Below, piece by piece: positions 1 to 5,681 of a stretch of DNA of 5,681 nucleotides (the stretch's first letter is position 1; each line of letters opens with the position of its first letter). Under the pieces are notes generated by a model. That model was not told where the DNA came from. It saw only the letters and a list, made by a program, of their open reading frames with translations, and made no database searches. The stretch is from contig JAHJBD010000021.1 in assembly GCA_018813725.1 (NCBI GenBank), forward strand, positions 1 through 5,681, written 5' to 3'. The position numbers and the translations under genes were made by a program. This DNA is from Nanobdellota archaeon. GTDB lineage: Archaea > Nanobdellota > Nanobdellia > Woesearchaeales > JAHJBD01.

Positions 1-1662
1 ATCCAGGACAATTTTCTGCATCTGCTTGGCGTAAGCAAGCGGGAAAGCGGCTGCAAGAATCCAGTAATAAGGAAGACTGAATTTTATCTGAAGCTGTCTC
101 CGCATGAGGGTTCTGATTCAGATGAAGTGCTGCCAGCCGTCGAATATATTGCTGACCTTGGGCATCTTAAGGCAAGAATCTCTGCTGATCTGCAATCAGC
201 AGGGACCAAAATGGAAAAACCTTTCCTATGGACAATAAATCCAAGGATAAGAGAATATATGATGGCCAATTATATCAACGACAGGCTTGATCTGGTTGAA
301 AGTGCGACTTTGGATAAAATCCGGAAATTTGAACCTCTTGGCGTAGTAAGGGTTGACCTAAGTGCATACCTTTCAGATCCTGCATCCCGCAGGCTTATCT
401 GCGATTATCTTCAGATAGACAATGATATGATCAGCAAAGTCAAAGATCTTCACGTTCACATACTTATGACAAAGAAGGTTGATTTCCCAGAATCCTTATT
501 TGCTGAGCAGGCGATGCTTGCAGGTGAGACCATAGACCTTCAAGAACCGCTATCGCTTAATGATTATGTTGCAGTACATAGTACCTCGGAAAATTATAGG
601 GTCTTGACTGACCTGGCAGAGATCTTGGGCTCAACGCAGGGAATCATGCCCTCAATAATCAGCCAGCCAGGATGGGATCTAAGATCAAAAGCTGAATCAC
701 AGAAAGAATATTTAGGTATAAGCGGTCTAGAGACAGCCGCTTTCTCAAGAAGCTTGGATACTGTTGTTGATGCCGTAGAATCTGTTGGTGGCCAAGTGCC
801 TCAGACTCATACTGCTAAGCAAGCTTGGGTTTTTTTCCGTAATCTTCACCCATTAAATATCCGGATCTGTGAGACAGATATGTTTCCAGATTATATAAGG
901 ACTTATGATACAGAAGACCGTGGCCCAACACCAATTATGCTTGAGACAGCAGATCTTCTGGAATATACAGGTGCCATCCCTAATGATGAATCTGGAGACG
1001 CCATGAGGGATCATCTTCTGCAGGTGCAGATAACTGCTTATAACACTGCAGCAGATATTGCAAATAAAGACCTTTTGGACAGGCGAAATCAGCCAGCAGA
1101 AGGCATAAAAAAAACCTATAAGGAAATTAGCAGGATACTTTGTCAATCATTTAACGGAGATAGGACTAGGGCTCAAAAGGAAGTTATGTTAGAAAATCTT
1201 GGAACCCTTGTATCAACTGTCTGCGCAAATTATCATGGCAATATAGATGGCTATCTTGCCGAATTGTACCAGCAGGCAAGCAAGAGCGGGTTTACCAGGG
1301 CAAAACATGGTATTGCTATCTACTGTCTTGATACAATGCAAAAAGTCCTATCAGAAGATAATCTAAAACCAATAATTGATATAGATTCAACACAGCTTAG
1401 GCTGGGCAGGGAGAATGCTGTTATTTATCGTGCTTTGACATTCTATTCATTCCTTGAGCAGCAAAAAATAGAGTGCCAGACCAACCCAGAGTTATACTCT
1501 GAACCAGTCCAGGATTTTGCGAAATCTCAGCAGACCTGGATCACCAATGGTTTAAGGGCCATTCACAGGTTGAAGATAGGTCATGCTAATCATTATGCTG
1601 CGCATAAGGCAGATTATGATCTGATGGAAGGTATCTTCATGAGGTTAAGATGCAATACCTAG
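1..1662 (+). CDS. Unknown protein, 5'-truncated by window edge, coupled to DHH phosphoesterase
   Basis: I do not recognise this protein. The frame is open from the first base to the TAG at 1660-1662, giving 553 visible residues, so the true start lies left of the window. A GTG at 127 and the first in-frame ATG at 211 exist, but neither has a convincing ribosome binding site and the sequence before them already reads like protein (for example LHLLGVSKRESG and KTEFYLKLSP). The product looks soluble and mainly helical: charged and amphipathic stretches throughout, no membrane segment, no evident signal peptide in the visible part, no Cys cluster and no P-loop or other nucleotide-binding motif that I can see. 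The C-terminal half (roughly visible residues 330-550) is a run of probable helices rich in Lys, Gln and Glu. It overlaps the downstream DHH gene by 13 nt, which suggests one operon and perhaps a physical or pathway partnership. Reality of the gene is well supported by its length; function is unassigned. Confidence 0.85.
   Translation: MQDNFLHLLGVSKRESGCKNPVIRKTEFYLKLSPHEGSDSDEVLPAVEYIADLGHLKARISADLQSAGTKMEKPFLWTINPRIREYMMANYINDRLDLVESATLDKIRKFEPLGVVRVDLSAYLSDPASRRLICDYLQIDNDMISKVKDLHVHILMTKKVDFPESLFAEQAMLAGETIDLQEPLSLNDYVAVHSTSENYRVLTDLAEILGSTQGIMPSIISQPGWDLRSKAESQKEYLGISGLETAAFSRSLDTVVDAVESVGGQVPQTHTAKQAWVFFRNLHPLNIRICETDMFPDYIRTYDTEDRGPTPIMLETADLLEYTGAIPNDESGDAMRDHLLQVQITAYNTAADIANKDLLDRRNQPAEGIKKTYKEISRILCQSFNGDRTRAQKEVMLENLGTLVSTVCANYHGNIDGYLAELYQQASKSGFTRAKHGIAIYCLDTMQKVLSEDNLKPIIDIDSTQLRLGRENAVIYRALTFYSFLEQQKIECQTNPELYSEPVQDFAKSQQTWITNGLRAIHRLKIGHANHYAAHKADYDLMEGIFMRLRCNT
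1641..1645 (+). promoter_or_regulatory. Shine-Dalgarno GAGGT for the DHH gene, inside the upstream CDS
   Basis: GAGGT lies 4 nt before the ATG at 1650 and matches the ACCUCC anti-Shine-Dalgarno core of 16S rRNA. It sits within the last codons of the upstream gene, so ribosomes finishing that gene are placed next to the new start. This supports ATG 1650 as the start and translational coupling. The two divergent promoter-proximal genes in this window lack such a site. Confidence 0.7.
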
Positions 1663-2945
1663 AACCTGTTGCGCCAGCTGTTTATCTGGAAGGGATAAAA
1701 AATGCTTCTGAACTTATCAAGGCTAGCAAGGATTGCGTTATTGTAGCGCATAATGATGCAGACGGGATATGCAGCTCATTGATCCTTGAGAAGGCCATGG
1801 CGCGTGCTGGTGTAGGTCCAGTCAATTCATATTATGTGGAAAAGACTTTTCCAGGTATTATCAGATACGTATATGCTCATCATCCAGGAAGTGCAGTATT
1901 TTTCTCTGACATCGGCTCCGAGAGGATGCACGATATCTCAAAGGCAGTGCAAGATTACGGTAATCGGTCAGTTGTTATAGATCATCACAGGACTCATGGG
2001 GTGCAGCCTGCAATTGATAGGCTTATTAATCTTAATTGCGAGGATTTTGGTATCCCTGCTGAAAGTAACCTGTCTGCTTCAACCATTGCTTATCTTGTCG
2101 CAAGAGCAATAGACCCAGGCAACTCAGACTTATCATATTTAGCTGTAATTGGGAGCATGGATGACTTTGGTACTGTGTCAGGTCTCGATAAGATAGCATT
2201 CGCTGATGGGTTCAACATCCATAATGGAAATACTAGGCTAATCTTCTTTGAGGGTAATTATTACGAGGTTGGTTGGTCAACACCCAATGCGCCACAAAGG
2301 ACATCTGAGCGTGCCGGTGTTATTGGCGAAAATATTAGTTGCTGCTCAGCCATGAAGTTCTTTGCAGATGATAATCTTAAGGATAATGGCGTACTGAAAC
2401 GGCTTAAGGCTGGTCTTGAAAAAAGGTGTTTTGATAGCGTGACTGACAGTATGATCTATGGATGCTGGCAGCAGCATGATCTAAAGACAGATACAATTGA
2501 TAAACAGTTGACACGAGGAGGATCAGGTATAACCTTGGGTGAGGATTTTGTGTATATTCATCTTCCTTCTATTACAGATACAAGCAAGTATTCCACAAAA
2601 TATGCTGGTCTTGTTGCTGATTGGATAGCTGCTAACAGTTGCGAGGCTAACACAGCATTGAGTGATGTTATTGTAGTTATGGTTGGACAGAGTTGCCGGA
2701 CTGATCTGCCTATGATGGGTCATATCTTACCCCCAGACAAGTTAAAGATCTCTTACAGGCTTACAAAACGTGGAGCAGGAGTTGACCTTGCACAAATGGT
2801 CTCCACTACTAAACATAAACTTGGTGACGTGAACCACTCAGCAGGTTCACACACACACAAGGCAGCAATTGCAATAGATAATTCACAAATAGAGAATCTA
2901 ATTAGAATCTCACAAGAAACTCTGCATAATATACGATACAGTTAG
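1650..2945 (+). CDS. DHH/DHHA1 family phosphoesterase (archaeal RecJ-like)
   Basis: Complete 431-residue member of the DHH phosphoesterase superfamily, whose members use two metal ions, usually Mn2+, to hydrolyse phosphodiester bonds in DNA, RNA or small nucleotides. Motif I is VAHNDADG (H34, D36, D38), motif II is FFSDIGS (D87), motif III is IDHHRTH (D111, H112, H113) and motif IV is IGSMDDFG (D171/D172), so the metal-binding set of the DHH domain (about residues 25-175) looks intact. A linker follows, then a DHHA1 domain (about 300-431) beginning near YAGLVADWIAAN and including KISYRLTKRGAGVDLAQM. The usual substrate-binding GGHxxAAG of DHHA1 is altered here to AGSHTHKAAIAI (399-409), with one extra residue and Ile for the last Gly. 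Length is near that of archaeal RecJ-like proteins. Archaeal relatives include GINS-associated nucleases and RecJ-like 3'-5' exonucleases, but nothing local identifies which; oligoribonuclease-like activity is also possible. It starts inside the preceding unknown gene, so both are probably expressed together. No membrane segments. Confidence 0.9.
   Translation: MQYLEPVAPAVYLEGIKNASELIKASKDCVIVAHNDADGICSSLILEKAMARAGVGPVNSYYVEKTFPGIIRYVYAHHPGSAVFFSDIGSERMHDISKAVQDYGNRSVVIDHHRTHGVQPAIDRLINLNCEDFGIPAESNLSASTIAYLVARAIDPGNSDLSYLAVIGSMDDFGTVSGLDKIAFADGFNIHNGNTRLIFFEGNYYEVGWSTPNAPQRTSERAGVIGENISCCSAMKFFADDNLKDNGVLKRLKAGLEKRCFDSVTDSMIYGCWQQHDLKTDTIDKQLTRGGSGITLGEDFVYIHLPSITDTSKYSTKYAGLVADWIAANSCEANTALSDVIVVMVGQSCRTDLPMMGHILPPDKLKISYRLTKRGAGVDLAQMVSTTKHKLGDVNHSAGSHTHKAAIAIDNSQIENLIRISQETLHNIRYS
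2848..2859 (+). repeat. (CA)6 dinucleotide tract inside the DHHA1 motif
   Basis: Six perfect CA units encode the SHTH part of AGSHTHKAA in the DHH protein, exactly where the family's GGHxxAAG motif is expected. A gain or loss of one unit would shift the frame over the last 30 or so residues; a gain or loss of three units would add or remove two residues in frame. Confidence 0.75.
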
Positions 2946-2955
2946 AAACAACCTC

Positions 2956-2994
2956 CTACTCATATTCTATAGTCCCAGGCGGTTTTTGCGTGAC
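2956..2994 (-). pseudogene. Remnant of a second guaA 3' end (12 codons plus stop)
   Basis: Read on the minus strand this stretch encodes VTQKPPGTIEYE followed by TAG, nearly the same as the ITQKPPGTIEYE-TAG end of the intact guaA next to it. At nucleotide level 33 of 39 positions agree. Of the six differences, five are synonymous (two Glu, two Thr, one Gly codon) and one gives Val for Ile, which is conservative. Beyond position 2994 similarity to guaA fades at once (Lys in place of Asp, then unrelated residues). No start codon or catalytic part of GuaA accompanies it, so it is a non-functional tail. It lies in the 3' region of both convergent transcripts and overlaps the left arm of a long inverted repeat. 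The silent pattern suggests that the copy diverged while still part of a working gene; this is inference from very few sites. Confidence 0.8.
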
Positions 2995-3035
2995 CTTAAA
3001 AAATCGCAGATTTTTGGGTCCCACAAAAACTGCCT
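2977..3035. terminator. Long imperfect hairpin between convergent genes, probable bidirectional terminator
   Basis: Arms 2977-2996 and 3016-3035 pair at 18 of 20 positions, counting two G-U pairs, with mismatches only at 2989/3023 and 2991/3021. After a 2-nt bulge (2997-2998) an inner perfect 7-bp stem (2999-3005 with 3009-3015) closes on the loop GCA. On the plus strand, T5 runs occur at 2983-2987 and 3011-3015. On the minus strand, T runs lie at 3025-3029 and 2998-3003, directly after the guaA stop codon. Archaeal RNA polymerase terminates at oligo-T tracts, sometimes near hairpins, and the site lies between two genes pointing at each other. Termination in both directions is therefore likely but inferred. 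Confidence 0.6.
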
Positions 3036-3071
3036 ATTCATACTCTATTGTTCCAGGCGGTTTTTGTGTGA
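3019..3071. repeat. Alternative inverted repeat reaching into the guaA coding end
   Basis: Arm 3019-3035 pairs with arm 3055-3071 at 16 of 17 positions (one G-U, one mismatch at 3021/3069) around a 19-nt loop. The right arm is the coding sequence for the guaA TQKPP region; the left arm begins at the guaA stop codon and extends downstream of it. The left arm is the same segment that forms the right arm of the hairpin at 2977-3035, so the two structures exclude each other. In guaA mRNA this stem would sequester the last codons and stop. Any role in termination or mRNA 3' end stability is inferred. Confidence 0.65.
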
Positions 3072-4557
3072 TGTCGTAAACAACCCTATTCACACCTTTA
3101 ACCTCATTTATTATCCTGTTAGAAACATTCTCAAGAAATTCATCTGGAAACTTGGTCCAGTCAGCAGTCATCGCATCTGTTGACGACACAGCTCTTAATG
3201 ATATTACATACTCATAAGTCCTTGCATCTCCCATGACACCAACTGATTTTACAGGGAACAGTGCAGCAAAAGCCTGCCATGTCTTGTCATACAGGCCGCT
3301 TGACCTTAGTTCAGATATGAATATATGATCAGCTTCTCGGAGTATCCTTAGCCTTTCATCAGTAACCTCGCCTAGTATCCTGATCGCAAGGCCTGGCCCA
3401 GGGAACGGGTGCCTTCCTAATATGTCAGCAGGTATGCCTAATTCTTTCCCAAGCTCCCTTACACCGTCCTTATAGAGATCTTTTAAAGGTTCGATCACAC
3501 GTAGTTTCATCTTCTCTGGTAATGTAAGATTGTGATGTGATTTTATTTTTGAAGCTGATTTTGAAGGCTGTGCAGATTCTATCCTGTCAGGATATATTGT
3601 CCCTTGTCCTAAAAACTTGATGTTAGGGTGCTTTTTCTCTAGCTCCTTTACCTTGTTCTCAAAAGCTTCGATAAAAGTGTGCCCGATTATCTTTCTTTTT
3701 TTCTCAGGATCAGTAACACCCTCTAATTTATCTAAGAACAATCTTGACGCATCAACAATGTAATGGTTCTTGAACTTGAACTTGGTAAAAAATCCTTTGA
3801 CCTCTTCCATCTCATCTTTCCTGATAAGGCCGTGGTCGATGAACACGCAGTGTATGTGGTCACCGATAGCTTGGTGAATCAATGCAGCAGCAACAGTGCT
3901 GTCTACTCCTCCAGAAAAGCCCATAATGACATCATCAGTGCCAACCTCATACTTTACTTCTTTTATCAGCTGCGAAGCAAGTCCCTTGATGCTGTAATCT
4001 TTTGGACACTTGCATATGCCAATAAAATTCTCCAGTATCTTGATACCGTTCACAGTGTGCGTCACTTCAGGATGGAACTGTACTCCAAAATACTTTTCAG
4101 ATTCAAATGCTGCGATCTTGCACGATGGTGTTGACGCAAGCACTGTGAAATCATCTGGCAGTTCTACAACCTGGTCTCCATGAGACATCCAGACAAGCTC
4201 TTTCTTGTTCAGTCCTTTGAAAAGCTTGCAGTGCTTTTGGATATCAATGTTTGCCTTGCCAAATTCCTTGATCTCCTTTGCAGCGACTTTGCCGAAACGT
4301 TTTCCTATGAGCTGATGGCCATAACATATCCCAAGAACAGGTATCCCAAGGTCAAATATCCTCATGTCAGGAAGTGGTGAGCCTTTCTCATATACACTAG
4401 AAGGTCCGCCAGATAGTATAAGTCCACATGGCTTAAGCTCTTTAATCTTCTCGATAGAAATATCATAAGGCACTATCTCAGAATAAACACCTAAAGAACG
4501 CACTCTTCTGGCTATCAGATGGCATGTCTGTCCACCGAAATTGACGACTAATAGCAT
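3034..4557 (-). CDS. guaA: GMP synthase (glutamine-hydrolysing), fused two-domain form
   Basis: GuaA converts XMP to GMP with ATP and glutamine-derived ammonia, the last step of GMP synthesis, in the cytoplasm. The 507-residue protein is close to the normal length and complete. The N-terminal class I glutamine amidotransferase (about 1-185) has the nucleophile C78 in GICYGHQ and the partners H162 and E164 in FHPE. The ATP pyrophosphatase domain (about 190-390) has the P-loop SGGVDS (215-220), FIDHGLIRK (239-247) and LGQGTIYPDRIES (316-328), with SHHNL at 340-344. The C-terminal dimerisation domain has GRHPFPGPGLAIR (381-393) and ends in ITQKPPGTIEYE. The N-terminus reads NFGGQ where bacterial enzymes usually have DFGSQ. 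Many archaea encode the two domains as separate proteins; here they are one chain. ATG 4557 is chosen because the family begins right before this LLVVNFGGQ strand and a TATA-like box sits about 25 nt upstream, consistent with a leaderless mRNA. Transcribed alone, divergent from the U32 gene and convergent with the DHH gene. A second copy of its 3' end lies just downstream. Confidence 0.97.
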   Translation of the reverse strand: MLLVVNFGGQTCHLIARRVRSLGVYSEIVPYDISIEKIKELKPCGLILSGGPSSVYEKGSPLPDMRIFDLGIPVLGICYGHQLIGKRFGKVAAKEIKEFGKANIDIQKHCKLFKGLNKKELVWMSHGDQVVELPDDFTVLASTPSCKIAAFESEKYFGVQFHPEVTHTVNGIKILENFIGICKCPKDYSIKGLASQLIKEVKYEVGTDDVIMGFSGGVDSTVAAALIHQAIGDHIHCVFIDHGLIRKDEMEEVKGFFTKFKFKNHYIVDASRLFLDKLEGVTDPEKKRKIIGHTFIEAFENKVKELEKKHPNIKFLGQGTIYPDRIESAQPSKSASKIKSHHNLTLPEKMKLRVIEPLKDLYKDGVRELGKELGIPADILGRHPFPGPGLAIRILGEVTDERLRILREADHIFISELRSSGLYDKTWQAFAALFPVKSVGVMGDARTYEYVISLRAVSSTDAMTADWTKFPDEFLENVSNRIINEVKGVNRVVYDITQKPPGTIEYE

Positions 4558-4576
4558 ATGATAATAAATGAAAGCT

Positions 4577-4588
4577 GATTTATAAATC
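4577..4588 (-). promoter_or_regulatory. Palindromic TATA-like box for guaA
   Basis: GATTTATAAATC is a perfect 12-bp palindrome containing TTTATAAA, a good archaeal TATA match. Its centre is about 25 nt from the guaA ATG at 4557, the usual TATA-to-transcription-start distance, so transcription should begin at or next to the A of ATG. No Shine-Dalgarno precedes the ATG, which fits a leaderless transcript. On the minus strand the preceding purine-rich AATAAG could serve as the TFB recognition element. Because it is symmetric it might also fire rightwards, but the spacing to the U32 start (over 50 nt) is less suitable. Confidence 0.65.
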
Positions 4589-4605
4589 TTATTGTTTCAG
4601 GAAGG

Positions 4606-4613
4606 TTTATTAA
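4606..4613 (+). promoter_or_regulatory. TATA-like box for the U32-family gene
   Basis: TTTATTAA is centred about 29-30 nt before the ATG at 4639, with purine-rich GGAAGG directly upstream as a possible TFB recognition element. This predicts a leader of only a few nucleotides, consistent with the lack of a Shine-Dalgarno in TGTTTAAG before the start. The match to the consensus is weaker than that of the guaA box. Confidence 0.45.
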
Positions 4614-4638
4614 CTGATATTCACACTGCTTGTTTAAG

Positions 4639-5681
4639 ATGATACCAGAATTACTTCTTCCAGCAGGAAATAAATCATGTCTTAGGGCAGCGGTTGAGAA
4701 CGGGGCAGATGCCGTTTACCTAGGTCTGCAGCGTTTCAATGCAAGGCGTTCTGCAGGCAACTTCTCTGACAGTGATTTTTATAATGCAGTTGACTATGCT
4801 CACAAGAAAAATGTAAAGGTGTATGTTGCATTAAACATATTGGTAAAGAATTCTGAGATTAAGGAATACCTGGAGGCAATCAATATTGCAAGTTATGCAA
4901 ATGCCATCATCATCCAAGACCCTTGCCTTATCCCTATGATCAAGAAAAACTTTCCAGAGCTAAAGATCCATCTTTCAACCCAGGCAACAACAACAAATAT
5001 CGCTTCTATACCAAAAGGTATTGATAGGGTGATCTTGCCAAGAGAACTTTCATTAGACGAGATAAAACGATTTTCAGATAATATCGAGACAGAGATATTT
5101 GTCCACGGCGCTCTTTGCTTTTCTTATTCAGGCCAGTGCCTATTCTCAAGCATTGTTGGTGGACGGTCTGGAAACAGAGGCCTTTGCGCTCAGCCTTGCA
5201 GAAAGGTCTACAACAACAAATACATGATGAGCACCATGGACCTATGCATGCTTGAAAAACTCAAGGTCCTTACAGAGGCAGGAGTAAAGTCATTCAAGAT
5301 AGAAGGAAGGATGCGCTCGCCGACCTATGTAGGTACAGTAGCTAAGATCTACAGAAAATACCTAGACCATCCTCAGCCAATAACAGAAGAGGATATTGAC
5401 CAGCTTAAGATCGCATTCAACCGAGAGTTTACAACAGGTTTTGCCTTTAACAGTTCAATCACTGATACTGCCCAACCTATGAACAGGGGGCTATACATAG
5501 GAAACTTAAGAGAAGGAAGGCTATTTCTTAAAAAACCATTATCAAAAGGCGACGGCATAGCGATCTGGACAAAAGATAAAAGGATTGGCTTTAAGGTGCA
5601 TGAATCAGCAGAAGCAGGAGCAGTGATCTATCTTGAAAAGCCTGACGGCCCTGTCTATCTTACCTCTTCAGCTAAGATGGA
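4639..5681 (+). CDS. U32-family protein (COG0826 type), 3'-truncated by window edge
   Basis: Open for 347 codons to the right edge with no stop, so only the N-terminal part is present. It begins MIPELLLPAGN, typical of the family, followed by GADAVYLGL (about 24-32) and a TIM-barrel-like alternation. The family signature occurs as EIFVHGALCFSYSGQCLFSS (152-171), then GNRGLCAQPCR (178-188), STMDLC (198-203) and FKIEGRMRSPTYVG (219-232). Conserved Cys at 160, 167 and 183 are spaced as in U32 proteins that bind an iron-sulfur cluster; C187 and C203 are further candidates and I cannot tell which is the fourth ligand. The family was named as peptidases, but characterised members such as RlhA, TrhP and UbiU/UbiV act in hydroxylation of 23S rRNA, tRNA U34 or ubiquinone precursors. 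RNA modification is therefore a more likely role here than proteolysis, though the substrate is unknown. ATG 4639 is chosen because the conserved start follows it immediately and a TATA-like box is suitably placed. Divergent from guaA with 81 bp between. Confidence 0.92.
   Translation, partial: MIPELLLPAGNKSCLRAAVENGADAVYLGLQRFNARRSAGNFSDSDFYNAVDYAHKKNVKVYVALNILVKNSEIKEYLEAINIASYANAIIIQDPCLIPMIKKNFPELKIHLSTQATTTNIASIPKGIDRVILPRELSLDEIKRFSDNIETEIFVHGALCFSYSGQCLFSSIVGGRSGNRGLCAQPCRKVYNNKYMMSTMDLCMLEKLKVLTEAGVKSFKIEGRMRSPTYVGTVAKIYRKYLDHPQPITEEDIDQLKIAFNREFTTGFAFNSSITDTAQPMNRGLYIGNLREGRLFLKKPLSKGDGIAIWTKDKRIGFKVHESAEAGAVIYLEKPDGPVYLTSSAKM

Noticed and set aside
853..1146. 97-codon minus-strand frame, and similar minus-strand frames at 84-269 and 2523-2723
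   Set aside because: Antisense to genes with clear coding support or long open frames; Cys/Ile-rich or otherwise unnatural products with no motifs. Shadows.
127..1662. GTG at 127 (or ATG at 211) as the true start of the first gene
   Set aside because: The same frame is open to base 1 with protein-like sequence, and neither codon has a good ribosome binding site, so the gene is more likely cut by the window edge.
2511..2523. Shine-Dalgarno-like GAGGAGG inside the DHH gene as an internal start
   Set aside because: No start codon at proper distance opens a supported frame; it encodes the RGGSG residues of the DHH protein.
2956..3071. Repeats as a CRISPR or insertion-sequence end
   Set aside because: Only three copies, one inverted, and two of them are guaA coding sequence; no regular spacers, no transposase, no target-site duplication seen.
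2986..3183. 65-codon plus-strand frame starting in the intergenic hairpin
   Set aside because: Most of it is antisense to the conserved guaA C-terminus and it has no ribosome binding site; the sequence is explained by the guaA tail copies.
3763..4380. Plus-strand frames of 123 and 66 codons inside guaA
   Set aside because: Antisense to conserved GuaA domains, no family features.
5373..5558. 61-codon minus-strand frame
   Set aside because: Antisense to the conserved U32-family coding sequence.

Overview
The window looks archaeal, and the DPANN superphylum (Woesearchaeota-like) is the best guess; the lineage is an inference. Supporting signs are A/T-rich TATA-like boxes about 25-30 nt upstream of start codons that have no ribosome binding site (leaderless style), a GAGGT Shine-Dalgarno in front of an internal operon gene, an archaeal-type DHH phosphoesterase, and oligo-T/hairpin sequence between convergent genes. 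The GMP synthase is the fused one-chain form, which is common in bacteria, whereas many archaea split it in two. No tRNA, rRNA, CRISPR array, transposase or integrase is visible.

Layout. Positions 1-1662 (+) hold the end of a large gene of unknown function, open to the left edge of the window. Its last 13 nt overlap the start of a 431-residue DHH/DHHA1 phosphoesterase (1650-2945, +), so the two are probably co-transcribed and translationally coupled. Facing them is guaA (3034-4557, -), a complete 507-residue GMP synthase. Divergent from guaA across an 81-bp promoter region is a U32-family protein (4639-5681, +), cut by the right edge. This last gene has no stop in the window but reads open for 347 codons with clear family motifs.

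The most unusual part is the 88-bp gap between the convergent DHH and guaA genes. It contains a second copy of the guaA 3' end (2956-2994) encoding VTQKPPGTIEYE plus a TAG stop. It differs from the real guaA end almost only at synonymous positions, and lies exactly 78 bp away in the same frame. Between the two copies is a third, inverted copy of the core, so the region can form either of two mutually exclusive long hairpins. I read this as a scar of guaA duplication or replacement that now probably acts as a bidirectional terminator.

Functionally the window mixes purine nucleotide synthesis (GuaA), probable nucleic-acid or nucleotide phosphodiester hydrolysis (DHH protein), probable RNA modification (U32 protein) and one unrecognised protein tied to the DHH enzyme. 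No defence or mobile system can be supported. The best candidates for new biology are the unknown protein/DHH pair and the guaA-tail repeat structure.
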